The translations under genes and the position numbers were made by a program. A model generated the notes under the pieces. The model ran no database searches, was not told the origin of the DNA, and was given only the letters and a program-made list of their open reading frames with translations. Below, piece after piece: positions 35,088-44,314 of a DNA stretch of 64,000 nt; within the stretch, counting starts at the first letter, position 1; each line of letters begins with the position of its first letter. Source of the stretch: Roseivirga misakiensis (lineage in GTDB: Bacteria > Bacteroidota > Bacteroidia > Cytophagales > Cyclobacteriaceae); contig NZ_MDGQ01000004.1 of assembly GCF_001747105.1 (NCBI RefSeq), forward strand, positions 301,539 through 365,538, read 5' to 3'.

Positions 35088-36392
35088 ATGTCATCTATCA
35101 TAATTACTTCAATAGTAGCCTTCTCAGTAGTTATCCTATTGTTGGTACTAATTTTACTTTACGCACAGTCAAAATTAGTCCAATCAGGCGATGTTAAAAT
35201 CGTTGTAAACGGAGACGAGTCCAATCCCATTGTGGCAGCAGCAGGTTCAACACTCCTGAATACGCTTTCAGGTCAAAAAATATTCTTACCGTCTGCCTGT
35301 GGTGGCGGTGGTACTTGTGCCATGTGTAAGTGTACAATCAACGAGGGTGGCGGAGACGTACTGCCTACTGAGGTTGGTCACTTAAGCAGAGCTGAGCAAA
35401 AAGAAGGTGTTAGACTTTCTTGTCAAGTGAAAGTGAAGCAAGATATGCGTATCCACATCCCAGAAGAAATCTTCGGTATTAAGAAGTGGGAATGTGAAGT
35501 TGTTTCTAACTACAACGTTGCATCTTTCATTAAAGAATTTGTGGTAAAACTACCAGAAGGAGAAACACTGGACTTTGAAGCTGGTGGATATATCCAGGTA
35601 GATGTACCGCCTGTTGTTTGTGAGTTTAAAGACATGGACATCAGACCTTTCCCAGACGATCCTGCTGGAGATGATAAATTCAAAGAAGATTGGGATAAAT
35701 TCGGTCTTTGGGATCTGAAAATGGTCAACAAGGAGGAAATCTTCCGAGCATACTCAATGGCCAATCACCCTGCAGAAGGTAATATTGTAATGCTGAATAT
35801 TCGTATTGCAACTCCACCTTGGGACAGAGCGAACAATAAGTGGATGGATGTTAATCCAGGTATTTGTTCTTCATATGTATTTACTAGAAAACCAGGTGAT
35901 AAAGTAACAATCTCAGGTCCTTACGGTGAATTCTTCATCAAGCCGACAGAAGCTGAAATGCTATACATTGGTGGTGGTGCAGGAATGGCGCCGATGAGAT
36001 CACACCTTTTCCACTTATTCCACACGCTAAAAACTGGTAGAAAAGTGACTTACTGGTATGGTGGACGTTCGAAACGAGAGCTATTCTACTTAGAGGACTT
36101 TAGAAAAATCGAAAGAGAATTCCCGAATTTCAAATTCCATCTAGTACTTTCTGAGCCTGTTCCTGAAGATAATTGGGTTGAGAAAAAAGATATTGACGAT
36201 ACTGAAGGAGACGGTTTCTTAGGTTTCGTTCACCAAGCAGTGATCGACCAGTACTTAAGTAAGCACGAAGCTCCTGAAGAAATCGAATTCTACTTCTGTG
36301 GACCTCCAATGATGAACGCAGCCGTATTGAAAATGTGTGACGACTGGGGTATACCAGATGAGAATGTCGCATTTGACGATTTCGGAGGATAA
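35088..36392 (+). CDS. nqrF: Na+-translocating NADH:quinone reductase subunit F
   Basis: 434 residues. The NADH-oxidising subunit of Na+-NQR. One N-terminal membrane helix (about 3-26), a [2Fe-2S] ferredoxin domain with C71, C77, C80 and C112, then the FAD domain with RAYSMANHP and the NADH domain with [26 protein letters not shown] and [13 protein letters not shown], ending DDFGG as in other NqrF. It is about 25 residues longer than Vibrio NqrF. No other nqr gene is in the window although the subunits are usually encoded together. Confidence 0.95.
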   Translation: MSSIIITSIVAFSVVILLLVLILLYAQSKLVQSGDVKIVVNGDESNPIVAAAGSTLLNTLSGQKIFLPSACGGGGTCAMCKCTINEGGGDVLPTEVGHLSRAEQKEGVRLSCQVKVKQDMRIHIPEEIFGIKKWECEVVSNYNVASFIKEFVVKLPEGETLDFEAGGYIQVDVPPVVCEFKDMDIRPFPDDPAGDDKFKEDWDKFGLWDLKMVNKEEIFRAYSMANHPAEGNIVMLNIRIATPPWDRANNKWMDVNPGICSSYVFTRKPGDKVTISGPYGEFFIKPTEAEMLYIGGGAGMAPMRSHLFHLFHTLKTGRKVTYWYGGRSKRELFYLEDFRKIEREFPNFKFHLVLSEPVPEDNWVEKKDIDDTEGDGFLGFVHQAVIDQYLSKHEAPEEIEFYFCGPPMMNAAVLKMCDDWGIPDENVAFDDFGG

Positions 36393-36414
36393 AAAACCAT
36401 TAAATACTACCGAA

Positions 36415-36442
36415 GCCTCTCCATGTTGGAGGGGCTTTTTTT
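36415..36442 (+). terminator. intrinsic terminator after nqrF
   Basis: GCCTCTCC (36415-36422) pairs with GGAGGGGC (36428-36435, one G-U pair), followed by seven T. Ends a single-gene transcript. Confidence 0.85.
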
Positions 36443-36477
36443 ATGCCCATAAACAGACTAAGTCAGAAGCGTGAAGT

Positions 36478-36508
36478 TTTTCTAGCCTTCAGAATTGTTC
36501 TATCTTTA
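36478..36508 (+). promoter_or_regulatory. candidate promoter of the ureohydrolase-like gene
   Basis: TTTT (36478-36481), 19-bp spacer, TATCTTTA (36501-36508). Each element has one mismatch from the consensus. Confidence 0.45.
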
Positions 36509-36531
36509 GTTAAAGAATTTACGCCTCCCAG

Positions 36532-37638
36532 ATGAACCTCAAACTTTTCTTTACAGCACCCACTTTCGAATTTGACGGACCGACCAATGCCATTGGTCAC
36601 AGCTTTAAACAGCTACAAAGTGAAGACTTTGATATTAGTCAAATGAACTTGGCATTAGTTGGAATAAATACCAGAGGTGATGCTGATATGGTAAGGGGAA
36701 AACTATTCCACTTGAAACGAAGTCACGCTTCTTACCGGATGGCTGACCTTGGTAACCTTCAACTAGGTGATAGCCCTGAAGATACACAAGCGAGAATTCG
36801 CGAGGTATGCGAATTTCTGATGACCCAGCGTGTTATCCCTATTTTAATCGGTGGAAATCAAGATTTAGCCCTTGGCCAATACCAAGGCTACGAGCAGACT
36901 AAAAAGCTTATTTCCGTATTAAATGTAGATGCATTTTTAGATATGGAGCCTGAAGGCGAGCCTTCAAATAAATTTCTGAACGATCTTCTTACCCATCAGC
37001 CCAATTATCTATTTAGTTACAGCCACCTTGCTCATCAGTCGTATTTGATCGATTCGAATCAATTAAAGGCTTTGGACAAATTGTATTTTGAGTCACTAAG
37101 ACTTGGTGAACTTCGGTACGACATAAAACAGTCTGAACCGCTAATCAGAATGGCCGATATGCTCACTTTTGATATCTCAGCTATCCGATCTTCTGACGCT
37201 CCAGGAAACCCTTCTGCGCAACCATTTGGCCTTTCCGGAGAAGAGGCTTGTCAGTTAACCTGGTATGCTGGAATCAACGAAAAAATGACTTCCATCGGCT
37301 TTCATGGCTACCACCCATCATTGGATGATGATGCCCTAAAAACGGCATCTGTACTGGCTACTATGGTTTGGTATTTCATTGATGGTTACTACAACCGAAA
37401 AGATACTGGCCAGTTCAATTCTGAGCATTATATAAAGTATACCGTCAGCTTTGAAGGCACGGACGACACGATGACTTTTTATAAAAGTAAGTTGTCAGAA
37501 AAATGGTGGATGCTTGTGAACTATGGTGACAATTTCTTGGACCGAGCCTACATTCCATGTAGCTATAAAGATTATGTAGGTGCTACTCATGGAGACTTCC
37601 CTGAAAGATGGATCAAAGCACAGGGTAAATTGATCTAA
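36532..37638 (+). CDS. ureohydrolase-fold (arginase/formimidoylglutamase-like) protein with degenerate metal site
   Basis: 368 residues. The fold signatures are in the expected order: VIPILIGGNQDLALG (101-115), SVLNVDAFLDM (128-138), and LTFDISAIRSSDAPGNPSAQPFGLSGEEACQL read in pieces from 211. Active arginase-family enzymes bind two Mn2+ through a His in GG(D/N)H, DAHxD, and DxD. Here the corresponding residues are Q110, D133/F135/D137 and D214/S216, so two His and one Asp are gone. It is therefore probably not a normal ureohydrolase. Homologues annotated as formimidoylglutamase exist in Bacteroidota, but the histidine-use genes are not nearby. It could be a structural or regulatory paralogue. 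Confidence 0.78.
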   Translation: MNLKLFFTAPTFEFDGPTNAIGHSFKQLQSEDFDISQMNLALVGINTRGDADMVRGKLFHLKRSHASYRMADLGNLQLGDSPEDTQARIREVCEFLMTQRVIPILIGGNQDLALGQYQGYEQTKKLISVLNVDAFLDMEPEGEPSNKFLNDLLTHQPNYLFSYSHLAHQSYLIDSNQLKALDKLYFESLRLGELRYDIKQSEPLIRMADMLTFDISAIRSSDAPGNPSAQPFGLSGEEACQLTWYAGINEKMTSIGFHGYHPSLDDDALKTASVLATMVWYFIDGYYNRKDTGQFNSEHYIKYTVSFEGTDDTMTFYKSKLSEKWWMLVNYGDNFLDRAYIPCSYKDYVGATHGDFPERWIKAQGKLI

Positions 37639-37650
37639 GCACAAATGAAA

Positions 37651-37679
37651 AGCCCTCAGTTCCATCCAAACCAAGGGCT
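37651..37679 (-). terminator. terminator-like hairpin downstream of the MoxR operon
   Basis: AGCCCT/AGGGCT inverted repeat (37651-37656, 37674-37679). On the minus strand it is followed by CTTTTCATTT, so it better fits the end of the minus-strand operon than the plus-strand gene. Bases 37681-37826 hold nothing else recognisable. Confidence 0.5.
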
Positions 37680-37826
37680 CCTACTGGGTCATTAAAATAA
37701 AAACTGATCTTAATTTCTTACTAACCTAAACTATTGCGATTGCATTAATGATACGCATGAAAATAGGTTTACCCTACTTTGGCAGGATTAGCAACAGATT
37801 TTTTTCAGTGATTAATTATTTAACGC

Positions 37827-38228
37827 CTAAGGCTGGAAAGGGAACACCGAAAAGCTCACGGCACCATAACTATTTTTAAAGTATCTGGCGAGACAGTATT
37901 CCTCGAATCTCTCATCGAAATTAACACGGCCTCTTTTACCTGCTTTTGGGAAAGGATTGTTCTCATGAAAGAAGTAGACTTTAGTAGTCCCTTGCTTGCT
38001 GTATGGCATGAGTTTACCATATAATTCCATCTCACTAAAAAGAGTATCACTTGTTGTAACAATGTAGACACGATCTACAGGCCCGGTATTGTTTTCATTT
38101 CGGCTAAGGTGAATTTCCTTGAATGTTGAATTAAAATCGTCCAATCCGGGCTGTGAAAATGCGTTCCACAGGATTACCAGCGTAATGACTATGGCAATCC
38201 CCATAAGCATTGGCTTGAACTTTCTCAT
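37827..38228 (-). CDS. membrane-anchored protein of unknown function, last gene of MoxR operon
   Basis: 133 residues. One N-terminal membrane segment (MLMGIAIVITLVILWNAF) followed by a periplasmic domain rich in aromatic residues (GTTKVYFFHENNPFPKAGKR, FEEYCLARYFKNSYGAVSF). No family recognised. It overlaps the DUF58 gene by 4 bp. Confidence 0.65.
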   Translation of the reverse strand: MRKFKPMLMGIAIVITLVILWNAFSQPGLDDFNSTFKEIHLSRNENNTGPVDRVYIVTTSDTLFSEMELYGKLMPYSKQGTTKVYFFHENNPFPKAGKRGRVNFDERFEEYCLARYFKNSYGAVSFSVFPFQP

Positions 38229-39556
38229 ATCAAGCCCCTTGATTTTAGCTCTAAATACTTATTGATTGTATTCACGCTCAGTTCTTTAGGGGGCGTAAGT
38301 ATAGAGTGGATACCATGGGCTTTCAACTCCTTCACAATTAGTTTCTTTTCAAAGGATAGTTGTTCGGCAATTCCCTTGGTATATACTTCCTCAATATCGT
38401 TTGCAGGGGAATCGATTAATTTATCAACCTCTGTATTTTGGAAAAAAATACAAACTAATAGGTGTTGTTGCCTAATCTTTCTTAGAAAAGGAAGCTGTCT
38501 TTTCAAAGCCGAAACCGACTCAAAATTGGTATACAACAGGATCAAAGAACGCTGAGTAACTTTTCTTTTTAGGGTGATGTAAAGCTTAGAATAGTCGGTC
38601 TCTTTATATCCTGTTTTCTGCTTGTAAAGATGCTCCAAAATCAAGTTCAACTGCATATTTCTGGCAGAAGCCGGCAGCAGTGAATTTACCTTATGCTGAA
38701 ATGTAATGATCCCCGCCTTGTCACCCTTTTTTAGGGCGATGTTAGAAATCACAAGGCTTGAATTAATCGCGTAGTCTAGCAAACTCAAGCTTTCAAATGG
38801 CATTTTCATCACTCTACCTTTATCGATTACAGAGTAAACTTGTTGAGACCTTTCGTCTTGATACTGATTAACCATCAGCTGGTTTTTTCGAGCAGTTGCC
38901 TTCCAGTTTACCTTACGGTAATCATCACCAGAAACATAGTTTTTGATTTGCTCAAATTCCATGTTATTCCCGATTCTTCGAATCTTTTTCACCCCAAATG
39001 ACTGGAGTTGATTTGAAATGGCCAGTAGCTCATACTTCCTCATTTGAATAAATGAAGGATAAACTGCTACATTTTTCTCATCGCCCAATTGATAACGTCT
39101 TCGGACAATACTGAGAAAAGTGGATATAAAGACATTCACCACACCAAAGGCATATTCACCTCGTTTCGTAGGCCTTATTTTATAATGGATTTCCTTTACT
39201 TCGCCCGAAGTCAAGGATAATTCAAATACCTGATCCCTAACTTGTAGTTGCTCTGGTAATTCATCAATCACTTCTAGGTCTAGGGTAATCGGGTACAGAT
39301 TTTCTATAATAAGTCGGATGGGGTTATCATCTCCATTCGAAAATTTCTCCGTACAGAGCCGCTCTATTTGTATACCATCTTTTGTCCTATACAGAAGCAA
39401 AACATCGATCAAAATGCACGCAATTGCCAAGTAAAATAGACCTTCGGCAATGACGGTGACGAATGGGAAGGCAAAGCCTACCACAAACAGAAATATGATG
39501 AATCCTGCTGCGTAAAAGAACCTGTTGGTAAGATATATAGACCGGTAAAAATTCAT
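38225..39556 (-). CDS. DUF58-domain protein
   Basis: 443 residues. Two N-terminal membrane helices (about 12-30 and 36-52), a beta-rich middle, then the DUF58 block with GDDYRKVNWKATARKNQLMVNQYQ read in pieces and the vWA-like fold (VYSVIDKGRVMKMPFE; LLYTNFESVSALKRQLPF). DUF58 proteins are nearly always encoded beside MoxR ATPases and may be their membrane-bound partner. The ATG overlaps the moxR stop codon (TAATG). Confidence 0.88.
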   Translation of the reverse strand: MNFYRSIYLTNRFFYAAGFIIFLFVVGFAFPFVTVIAEGLFYLAIACILIDVLLLYRTKDGIQIERLCTEKFSNGDDNPIRLIIENLYPITLDLEVIDELPEQLQVRDQVFELSLTSGEVKEIHYKIRPTKRGEYAFGVVNVFISTFLSIVRRRYQLGDEKNVAVYPSFIQMRKYELLAISNQLQSFGVKKIRRIGNNMEFEQIKNYVSGDDYRKVNWKATARKNQLMVNQYQDERSQQVYSVIDKGRVMKMPFESLSLLDYAINSSLVISNIALKKGDKAGIITFQHKVNSLLPASARNMQLNLILEHLYKQKTGYKETDYSKLYITLKRKVTQRSLILLYTNFESVSALKRQLPFLRKIRQQHLLVCIFFQNTEVDKLIDSPANDIEEVYTKGIAEQLSFEKKLIVKELKAHGIHSILTPPKELSVNTINKYLELKSRGLI

Positions 39557-40533
39557 TAACGAGGCACCTCGGTTTTAGCCACTAACTGTTGGATTACCTC
39601 CTCGGCAGATATCCCTTCCATTTCCTTTTCTGGTGTAAGAATTATTCTATGTTTGAGCACATGGGTAGCCAAAAACTGTATGTCTTCTGGTGTAACAAAA
39701 TCACGGCCTTGAATAGCCGCAAACGCTCGAGAACCATTGAGTAACGCAAGTGATGCCCTTGGCGACGCCCCTAAATAAATCGACTGATCTTGGCGGGTAT
39801 TGCCCACAATTTCAGCGATGTAGCCCAACAGTTTTTCATCGATGATGATCTCCTTTAAAGTTTCTTTATACGCTGCGATATCCTTGGCCTTTATTACAGG
39901 AGATACTTCTTCTACCTGATCACCTTTTCTGTTGGCAGCTCTTAGTAAAATCTCTTTTTCATCGCTTACATCAGGATAACCTATCTCAATTTTGAAAAGG
40001 AAACGATCAAGCTGTGCCTCAGGCAATCGGTAGGTACCTTCTTGTTCCACAGGGTTTTGCGTAGCGAGTACCAAATATGGACTCTCCATTTGATAGGTAT
40101 TTCCATCAACAGTTACCTGTCTTTCTTCCATAACTTCGAAAAGTGCTGCCTGCGTTTTCGCAGGCGCCCTGTTGATTTCATCTATGAGGACTAGATTTGA
40201 AAAAATTGGCCCCTTCTTGAAGTCGAATTCTGTTGTTTTCATATTGAAAACGCTTGTACCCAACACATCAGAAGGCATTAAATCAGGGGTAAACTGCACT
40301 CTGGAAAAGTCAACATCCATGCTTCTAGCCACTAACTTGGCCACTAAAGTCTTAGCAACTCCGGGCACACCTTCAAGTAGAATATGGCCATCGGCCAAAA
40401 CCGCAGTAATGATCAAATCGACCATTTGCTTCTGCCCTACTATAACTTTACCAATCTGCTCTCTAATCTGAGCAACACCCGCTTTCAGATTGGTTAGGTC
40501 TACCCTGTTTTCAAAAGATTCCTGATTTTCCAT
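39556..40533 (-). CDS. MoxR-family AAA+ ATPase
   Basis: 325 residues. Walker A GVPGVAKTLVAKL, Walker B LVLIDEINRAPAKTQAAL, sensor 1 region LATQNPVEQEGTYRLPEAQLDRF and sensor 2 GASPRASLALL are all present. MoxR ATPases act as chaperone-like remodelers of neighbouring vWA-domain proteins. It directly precedes DUF58 and follows the DUF4350 gene by one base. Confidence 0.93.
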   Translation of the reverse strand: MENQESFENRVDLTNLKAGVAQIREQIGKVIVGQKQMVDLIITAVLADGHILLEGVPGVAKTLVAKLVARSMDVDFSRVQFTPDLMPSDVLGTSVFNMKTTEFDFKKGPIFSNLVLIDEINRAPAKTQAALFEVMEERQVTVDGNTYQMESPYLVLATQNPVEQEGTYRLPEAQLDRFLFKIEIGYPDVSDEKEILLRAANRKGDQVEEVSPVIKAKDIAAYKETLKEIIIDEKLLGYIAEIVGNTRQDQSIYLGASPRASLALLNGSRAFAAIQGRDFVTPEDIQFLATHVLKHRIILTPEKEMEGISAEEVIQQLVAKTEVPR

Positions 40534-40534
40534 A

Positions 40535-41734
40535 TTATTCTATTCCGTAAAATGCATTTAGTTGTTTTTCCATCAGCATCAACTCTTCTAAACTTATCTC
40601 ATTCCCTGCCTCCACATGGTTGATTGACACTAATAGTAATTCTATTTCTTTTATATCTAATCCAGACTTTTTAGCCAAGTCCTCGGTAAACTGGTTACTC
40701 AGGTTATCTGTTCTTAGGTTGTATTTTCTTCTTACAAAGTCTTTCCAATAGGTTACTCGCTTTGTGGCTAATTTTCGGTGATCTTTTTGCCTGTAGTACA
40801 ACCGACCTAGCGTTTCCACAAACTCCACTGAAAGGTTCTTCATCGGATCGATCAGTGGGATGATACGTTGTCTTCTTTTCGACTCAAAAAAGATGAATAT
40901 CAACAAAGTAAAAAGCAAAATAAACATGCCCCATCGGAGTGATCTATTGGCTAAAACAACTCTTAATGGCGTCTGTGATTCCAGTCTACCTAACTGATAA
41001 TATTCTACATGGAGCACCGGCTCGTCTTCTGGAAAGAGACTAAGTACTGAAGAGGCAAAAGATGTCGTTTCTTCATTAAGTACAAAGTAATTCGTTAGGG
41101 CTAAAGGCATGGTAGTTAGAATTAGTCTACCCTTTGAGCCCTTGTATTCTAATAAAACAGGCTGCTCGGCCTCATTCTTCGCTAACACATTGAAATTGTC
41201 CTCATTATAGGACAAAATCGCTGATGTGGTCGCCACACTAGAAAATGAATAGCTTTTGGCTACCCCTCCCAAGTCTGTTGTAATGAGCTGTTTCGATTCA
41301 CCAGCAAGGTTTTCTTGAATAGCTTCTAGGTCATAGGTGAGCAATGGATCGGTGACTAACGGGGTAAATTCAAGCGAATCTCTTAGGCCTCCCAGAAACT
41401 CTTTGCCCCCAATAATCACTGTTTTGCCTCTGTTTACATAGTCTAAGAGTTTTTCTAGCTCATCGTCAGAAAAGGCGATACGTTCGGCCAGAATGAGCAA
41501 ATTTCTTTCTTCGCCTTCTGTAGCGATCTCATAAACGGTTTCGTAAGATGATTCTACTGCCGAATCGGATAACATGTCTTTCATCAGATCATGTGTAGCC
41601 ATTGTTCCAAAAGGAATGGAGTGTCTATTATGGAAAGAAGCTGTCCAGTCTAATGATTCTCCCTTTCGCATTTCAAGAAACACATAGACTATGACTAAGG
41701 CTATTAGGGCTACGACATACTTTCTATCTTTCAT
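40535..41734 (-). CDS. DUF4350-domain membrane protein
   Basis: 399 residues. An N-terminal membrane anchor (VVALIALVIVYVFLEM) is followed by a periplasmic domain (about 35-245) resembling a glutamine-amidotransferase-like/DUF4350 fold (LLILAERIAFSDDELEKLLDYVNRGK, VIIGGKEF), a second helix (WGMFILLFTLLIFIFFE) and a cytoplasmic helical tail. The family is characteristic of MoxR/DUF58 operons; biochemical function unknown. ATGA overlap with the DUF4129 gene. Confidence 0.82.
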   Translation of the reverse strand: MKDRKYVVALIALVIVYVFLEMRKGESLDWTASFHNRHSIPFGTMATHDLMKDMLSDSAVESSYETVYEIATEGEERNLLILAERIAFSDDELEKLLDYVNRGKTVIIGGKEFLGGLRDSLEFTPLVTDPLLTYDLEAIQENLAGESKQLITTDLGGVAKSYSFSSVATTSAILSYNEDNFNVLAKNEAEQPVLLEYKGSKGRLILTTMPLALTNYFVLNEETTSFASSVLSLFPEDEPVLHVEYYQLGRLESQTPLRVVLANRSLRWGMFILLFTLLIFIFFESKRRQRIIPLIDPMKNLSVEFVETLGRLYYRQKDHRKLATKRVTYWKDFVRRKYNLRTDNLSNQFTEDLAKKSGLDIKEIELLLVSINHVEAGNEISLEELMLMEKQLNAFYGIE

Positions 41735-42432
41735 TTGCCCTTCCCTTTTATATCTACAATATTGGCAAAATGCTCTTGTGCTTGTGCCGCAATACTATCG
41801 TCGGCCTCAAAATGGCCATACCATGTATAGTCAAAAATGAAACTTAATCTTTCAAAATCATTTTCGGCGTCGCTGCCTGAAAGCTCGTATAGATAATCTC
41901 TGTTTGTTTTACCCTTTTTCACTTTTAACAAACCAGCATCTGCCATGCGTTTAAGGGCATTTAGATAAGTAAGCCTGATGGCAAAGCGCCACTGTTTTTG
42001 CGTTAAAGCTTTCGCGATCTCCTCCTCAAAGTTTATGGCGTCTAATTGTTCTTCATTGACCTCATAGTCCAACTTGTTTGGCTTACTGGGTTTAAATAAA
42101 GTCGAAACTTCTACTCCAAAGATTTTAATGATGAAGTAAACAAAGGCGAAAACTAAACCTCCTTTCCAAAGTATTTCTATGATGGTGCCTGTAGTACCAG
42201 AATTTAGCACACGCCAAAACCAATCTTGTACTCTTGCCACTAAGCGCTCAAAAGCATTCGGCGGTTCGGGTTTTACAAGTTCATATTGAAAATCACTGTT
42301 AGCTCTATAATCAGCTAATTTCTGCTCATTGAATTCACGGATTTCAATGACAGGTTCAGCCGTATTTAAGCCCTGAGCGAGTGCTGAGCAACTGAAAAAG
42401 AATAATAGAATCAGGCCATTAATAATCCTCAT
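41731..42432 (-). CDS. DUF4129-domain membrane protein
   Basis: 233 residues. Signal peptide MRIINGLILLFFFSCSALAQG, a periplasmic stretch, one membrane helix (IIEILWKGGLVFAFVYFIIKIF) and a cytoplasmic helical DUF4129 domain (AKALTQKQWRFAIRLTYLNALKRMADAG; RLSFIFDYTWYG). It overlaps the upstream gene by 14 bp. Function unknown. Confidence 0.82.
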   Translation of the reverse strand: MRIINGLILLFFFSCSALAQGLNTAEPVIEIREFNEQKLADYRANSDFQYELVKPEPPNAFERLVARVQDWFWRVLNSGTTGTIIEILWKGGLVFAFVYFIIKIFGVEVSTLFKPSKPNKLDYEVNEEQLDAINFEEEIAKALTQKQWRFAIRLTYLNALKRMADAGLLKVKKGKTNRDYLYELSGSDAENDFERLSFIFDYTWYGHFEADDSIAAQAQEHFANIVDIKGKGK

Positions 42433-43324
42433 CCGAATCTTCCTCTGCCGCCTCGTTATCCATCTGCTCTATTTTGGCTACCAATCCTCTTGACTCTTTT
42501 CTTTCCACAAGATTGAAGTATTGAAAAGCCATGGCTATGTAGACCAATGCGTATAATAAAATAGCACCAAAGGTTTCTAGCAGCGAAAAGAGAATATTGA
42601 GCGTTCGGCTTGTATCAGAAATGAGCTCTAGCCCATTAACATCACCATCTTCTTGAAAGGCCGTAAATGCATCGATACCCATAACAATCGCTCTTGGCAG
42701 GCCAAAAAACAAATTGATAATATAGCCTATGATACCCATCACTATGAGAAGCCCAAAAGTACTCCACCATTTGCCCGAGACCAATTTGAAAGATCTACTG
42801 AAAGCATCAATAGGATTACTGGATTCGAACACTATAATTGAAGCGCCCAAAGTCAGGGCAATACCCACATAAATTCCTGGAAGGATTAAGAAGAATGAAG
42901 CAATTATGACAACAATGTATGTCAAGAAATTGAAGCCAAGTATATTGAAAAACCTACCAGCAAAATTTCTAGTCACAGCGGCCACCGTAATATCTTTTGG
43001 TGGATTGTCTTGGTAGGCTACCATATACCCATAAGTCACTGTAGGAATAACCGTGGTCGTCACCATAGTAGAAAGTATCGTCAGGCCATATACTTCTAGT
43101 AAATCGATTATGTTATTGGCTGTAAAACCCGACTCAAGGTCGAAATTTAAATCTCCCATCATATTCCCTAAGAGAATGGATATCAATAAGAGTATCGGGC
43201 CAGCGATCATGAGCTGAACCTTTAAGAATGGCCAGGCATTTTCGCGAATAAAAACGAAGGTGGCATTTACCTTCTCACCAAATTGGCGCTTTTTAAAATA
43301 TTCCAGCTGTTGACTATAAGACAT
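42419..43324 (-). CDS. polytopic membrane protein, GPDPase-membrane-domain-like
   Basis: 301 residues with about six hydrophobic segments (for example LMIAGPILLLISILLG, GFNFLTYIVVIIASFFLILPGIYVGIALTLG in pieces, FGLLIVMGIIGYIINLFFG) and a charged acidic tail (MDNEAAEEDSDEDY). The pattern resembles the membrane domain found next to glycerophosphodiester phosphodiesterases, without any catalytic domain. It overlaps both neighbours (14 and 11 bp). Confidence 0.7.
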   Translation of the reverse strand: MSYSQQLEYFKKRQFGEKVNATFVFIRENAWPFLKVQLMIAGPILLLISILLGNMMGDLNFDLESGFTANNIIDLLEVYGLTILSTMVTTTVIPTVTYGYMVAYQDNPPKDITVAAVTRNFAGRFFNILGFNFLTYIVVIIASFFLILPGIYVGIALTLGASIIVFESSNPIDAFSRSFKLVSGKWWSTFGLLIVMGIIGYIINLFFGLPRAIVMGIDAFTAFQEDGDVNGLELISDTSRTLNILFSLLETFGAILLYALVYIAMAFQYFNLVERKESRGLVAKIEQMDNEAAEEDSDEDY

Positions 43325-44270
43325 CTTTATACAGTTTTCTAGGATATAATATAATGTAATAAATCATGAAGGCCAGCGAGCCAAATATGATTATGGCTTT
43401 CAAAAAGTCAGGCATATCAAAAAGCCTAGTCACATAGGACTCTAGAAAGCCTGCTAATATAAACATGGGCACCAAGCCCAAAACCACTTTGGCACCTGTT
43501 AAGGCTCCCCTTCTGAGCGATTCCATTCGGGTGTAAGTACCTGGAAAAAGCATGGAATTACCCATAATTAATCCTGCACCGCCAGCTACAACAATCGATA
43601 TAATTTCTATGGTCCCGTGTATCCAGATGGTCAACAATGAAGTAACTAAAAGGCCTTTAGAGTAAAAGAAATATTGAAATGAGCCCAGCATCACACCATT
43701 TTGAAACAACATAAATACCGTTCCTATGGAGGCTACCACGCCCATAGCAAATGCTATAAATGAAACCCTCACATTATTAAAAGTGATGAAAACGAACATA
43801 TCGGCTTGAGCCATTTTACCATAGACACCTAGCGGTACACCTCTTTCTATATTACTCAGGGTCATATTTACGTATTCATCACCTAAGATCAACCGCACAA
43901 AAGCATCATCATTCGCAGCGGAGAATGCACCGATCAGGCAAGCAGCTAAAAAGAAAATCAGCGAGTAAAGAAACTCCTTTCGATGTACCCAGAAAATCTT
44001 CGGTAGTTCTAATTTCCAGAATTCGACAAAACGGTTTCGGCGTTCCTTTCTATTACGATAAATATATTGGTGGACTTTAGTCGATAGATTATTCAGGTAG
44101 ACTGTAATCTCTGATTGAGGGTAATGCGTTTTTGCGTAGGAGAGATCATCTGTGAGCTGCACAAATAGATCGGCGAGTTCGTCAGGATCCTTCTTCGCCT
44201 TCGTGCCGATCAAGCTTTCAAACTCTTCCCATTTACTTATATTTGCCTTCACGAAGGCCGACTCCCTCAT
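43314..44270 (-). CDS. SpoIIM-like (stage II sporulation protein M family) membrane protein
   Basis: 318 residues. A cytoplasmic helical N-terminus (about 1-105) is followed by several membrane helices including ADMFVFITFNNVRVSFIAFAMG and LLTIWIHGTIEIISIVVAGGAGLIMG in pieces; the HGTIEI pattern is typical of the family. In Bacillus, SpoIIM works in septal peptidoglycan breakdown, but this phylum does not sporulate, so the name marks homology only. First gene of the seven-gene minus operon; divergent from the RDD gene with 44 bp between. Confidence 0.85.
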   Translation of the reverse strand: MRESAFVKANISKWEEFESLIGTKAKKDPDELADLFVQLTDDLSYAKTHYPQSEITVYLNNLSTKVHQYIYRNRKERRNRFVEFWKLELPKIFWVHRKEFLYSLIFFLAACLIGAFSAANDDAFVRLILGDEYVNMTLSNIERGVPLGVYGKMAQADMFVFITFNNVRVSFIAFAMGVVASIGTVFMLFQNGVMLGSFQYFFYSKGLLVTSLLTIWIHGTIEIISIVVAGGAGLIMGNSMLFPGTYTRMESLRRGALTGAKVVLGLVPMFILAGFLESYVTRLFDMPDFLKAIIIFGSLAFMIYYIILYPRKLYKDVL

Positions 44271-44314
44271 ATTAGATTCGTATTTCTTCCAAAAATTAGG
44301 TAATAATAGTTCAT

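Noticed and set aside
43314..44270. Sporulation gene
   Set aside because: Only the SpoIIM fold is shared; no other sporulation gene is present and the phylum does not sporulate.
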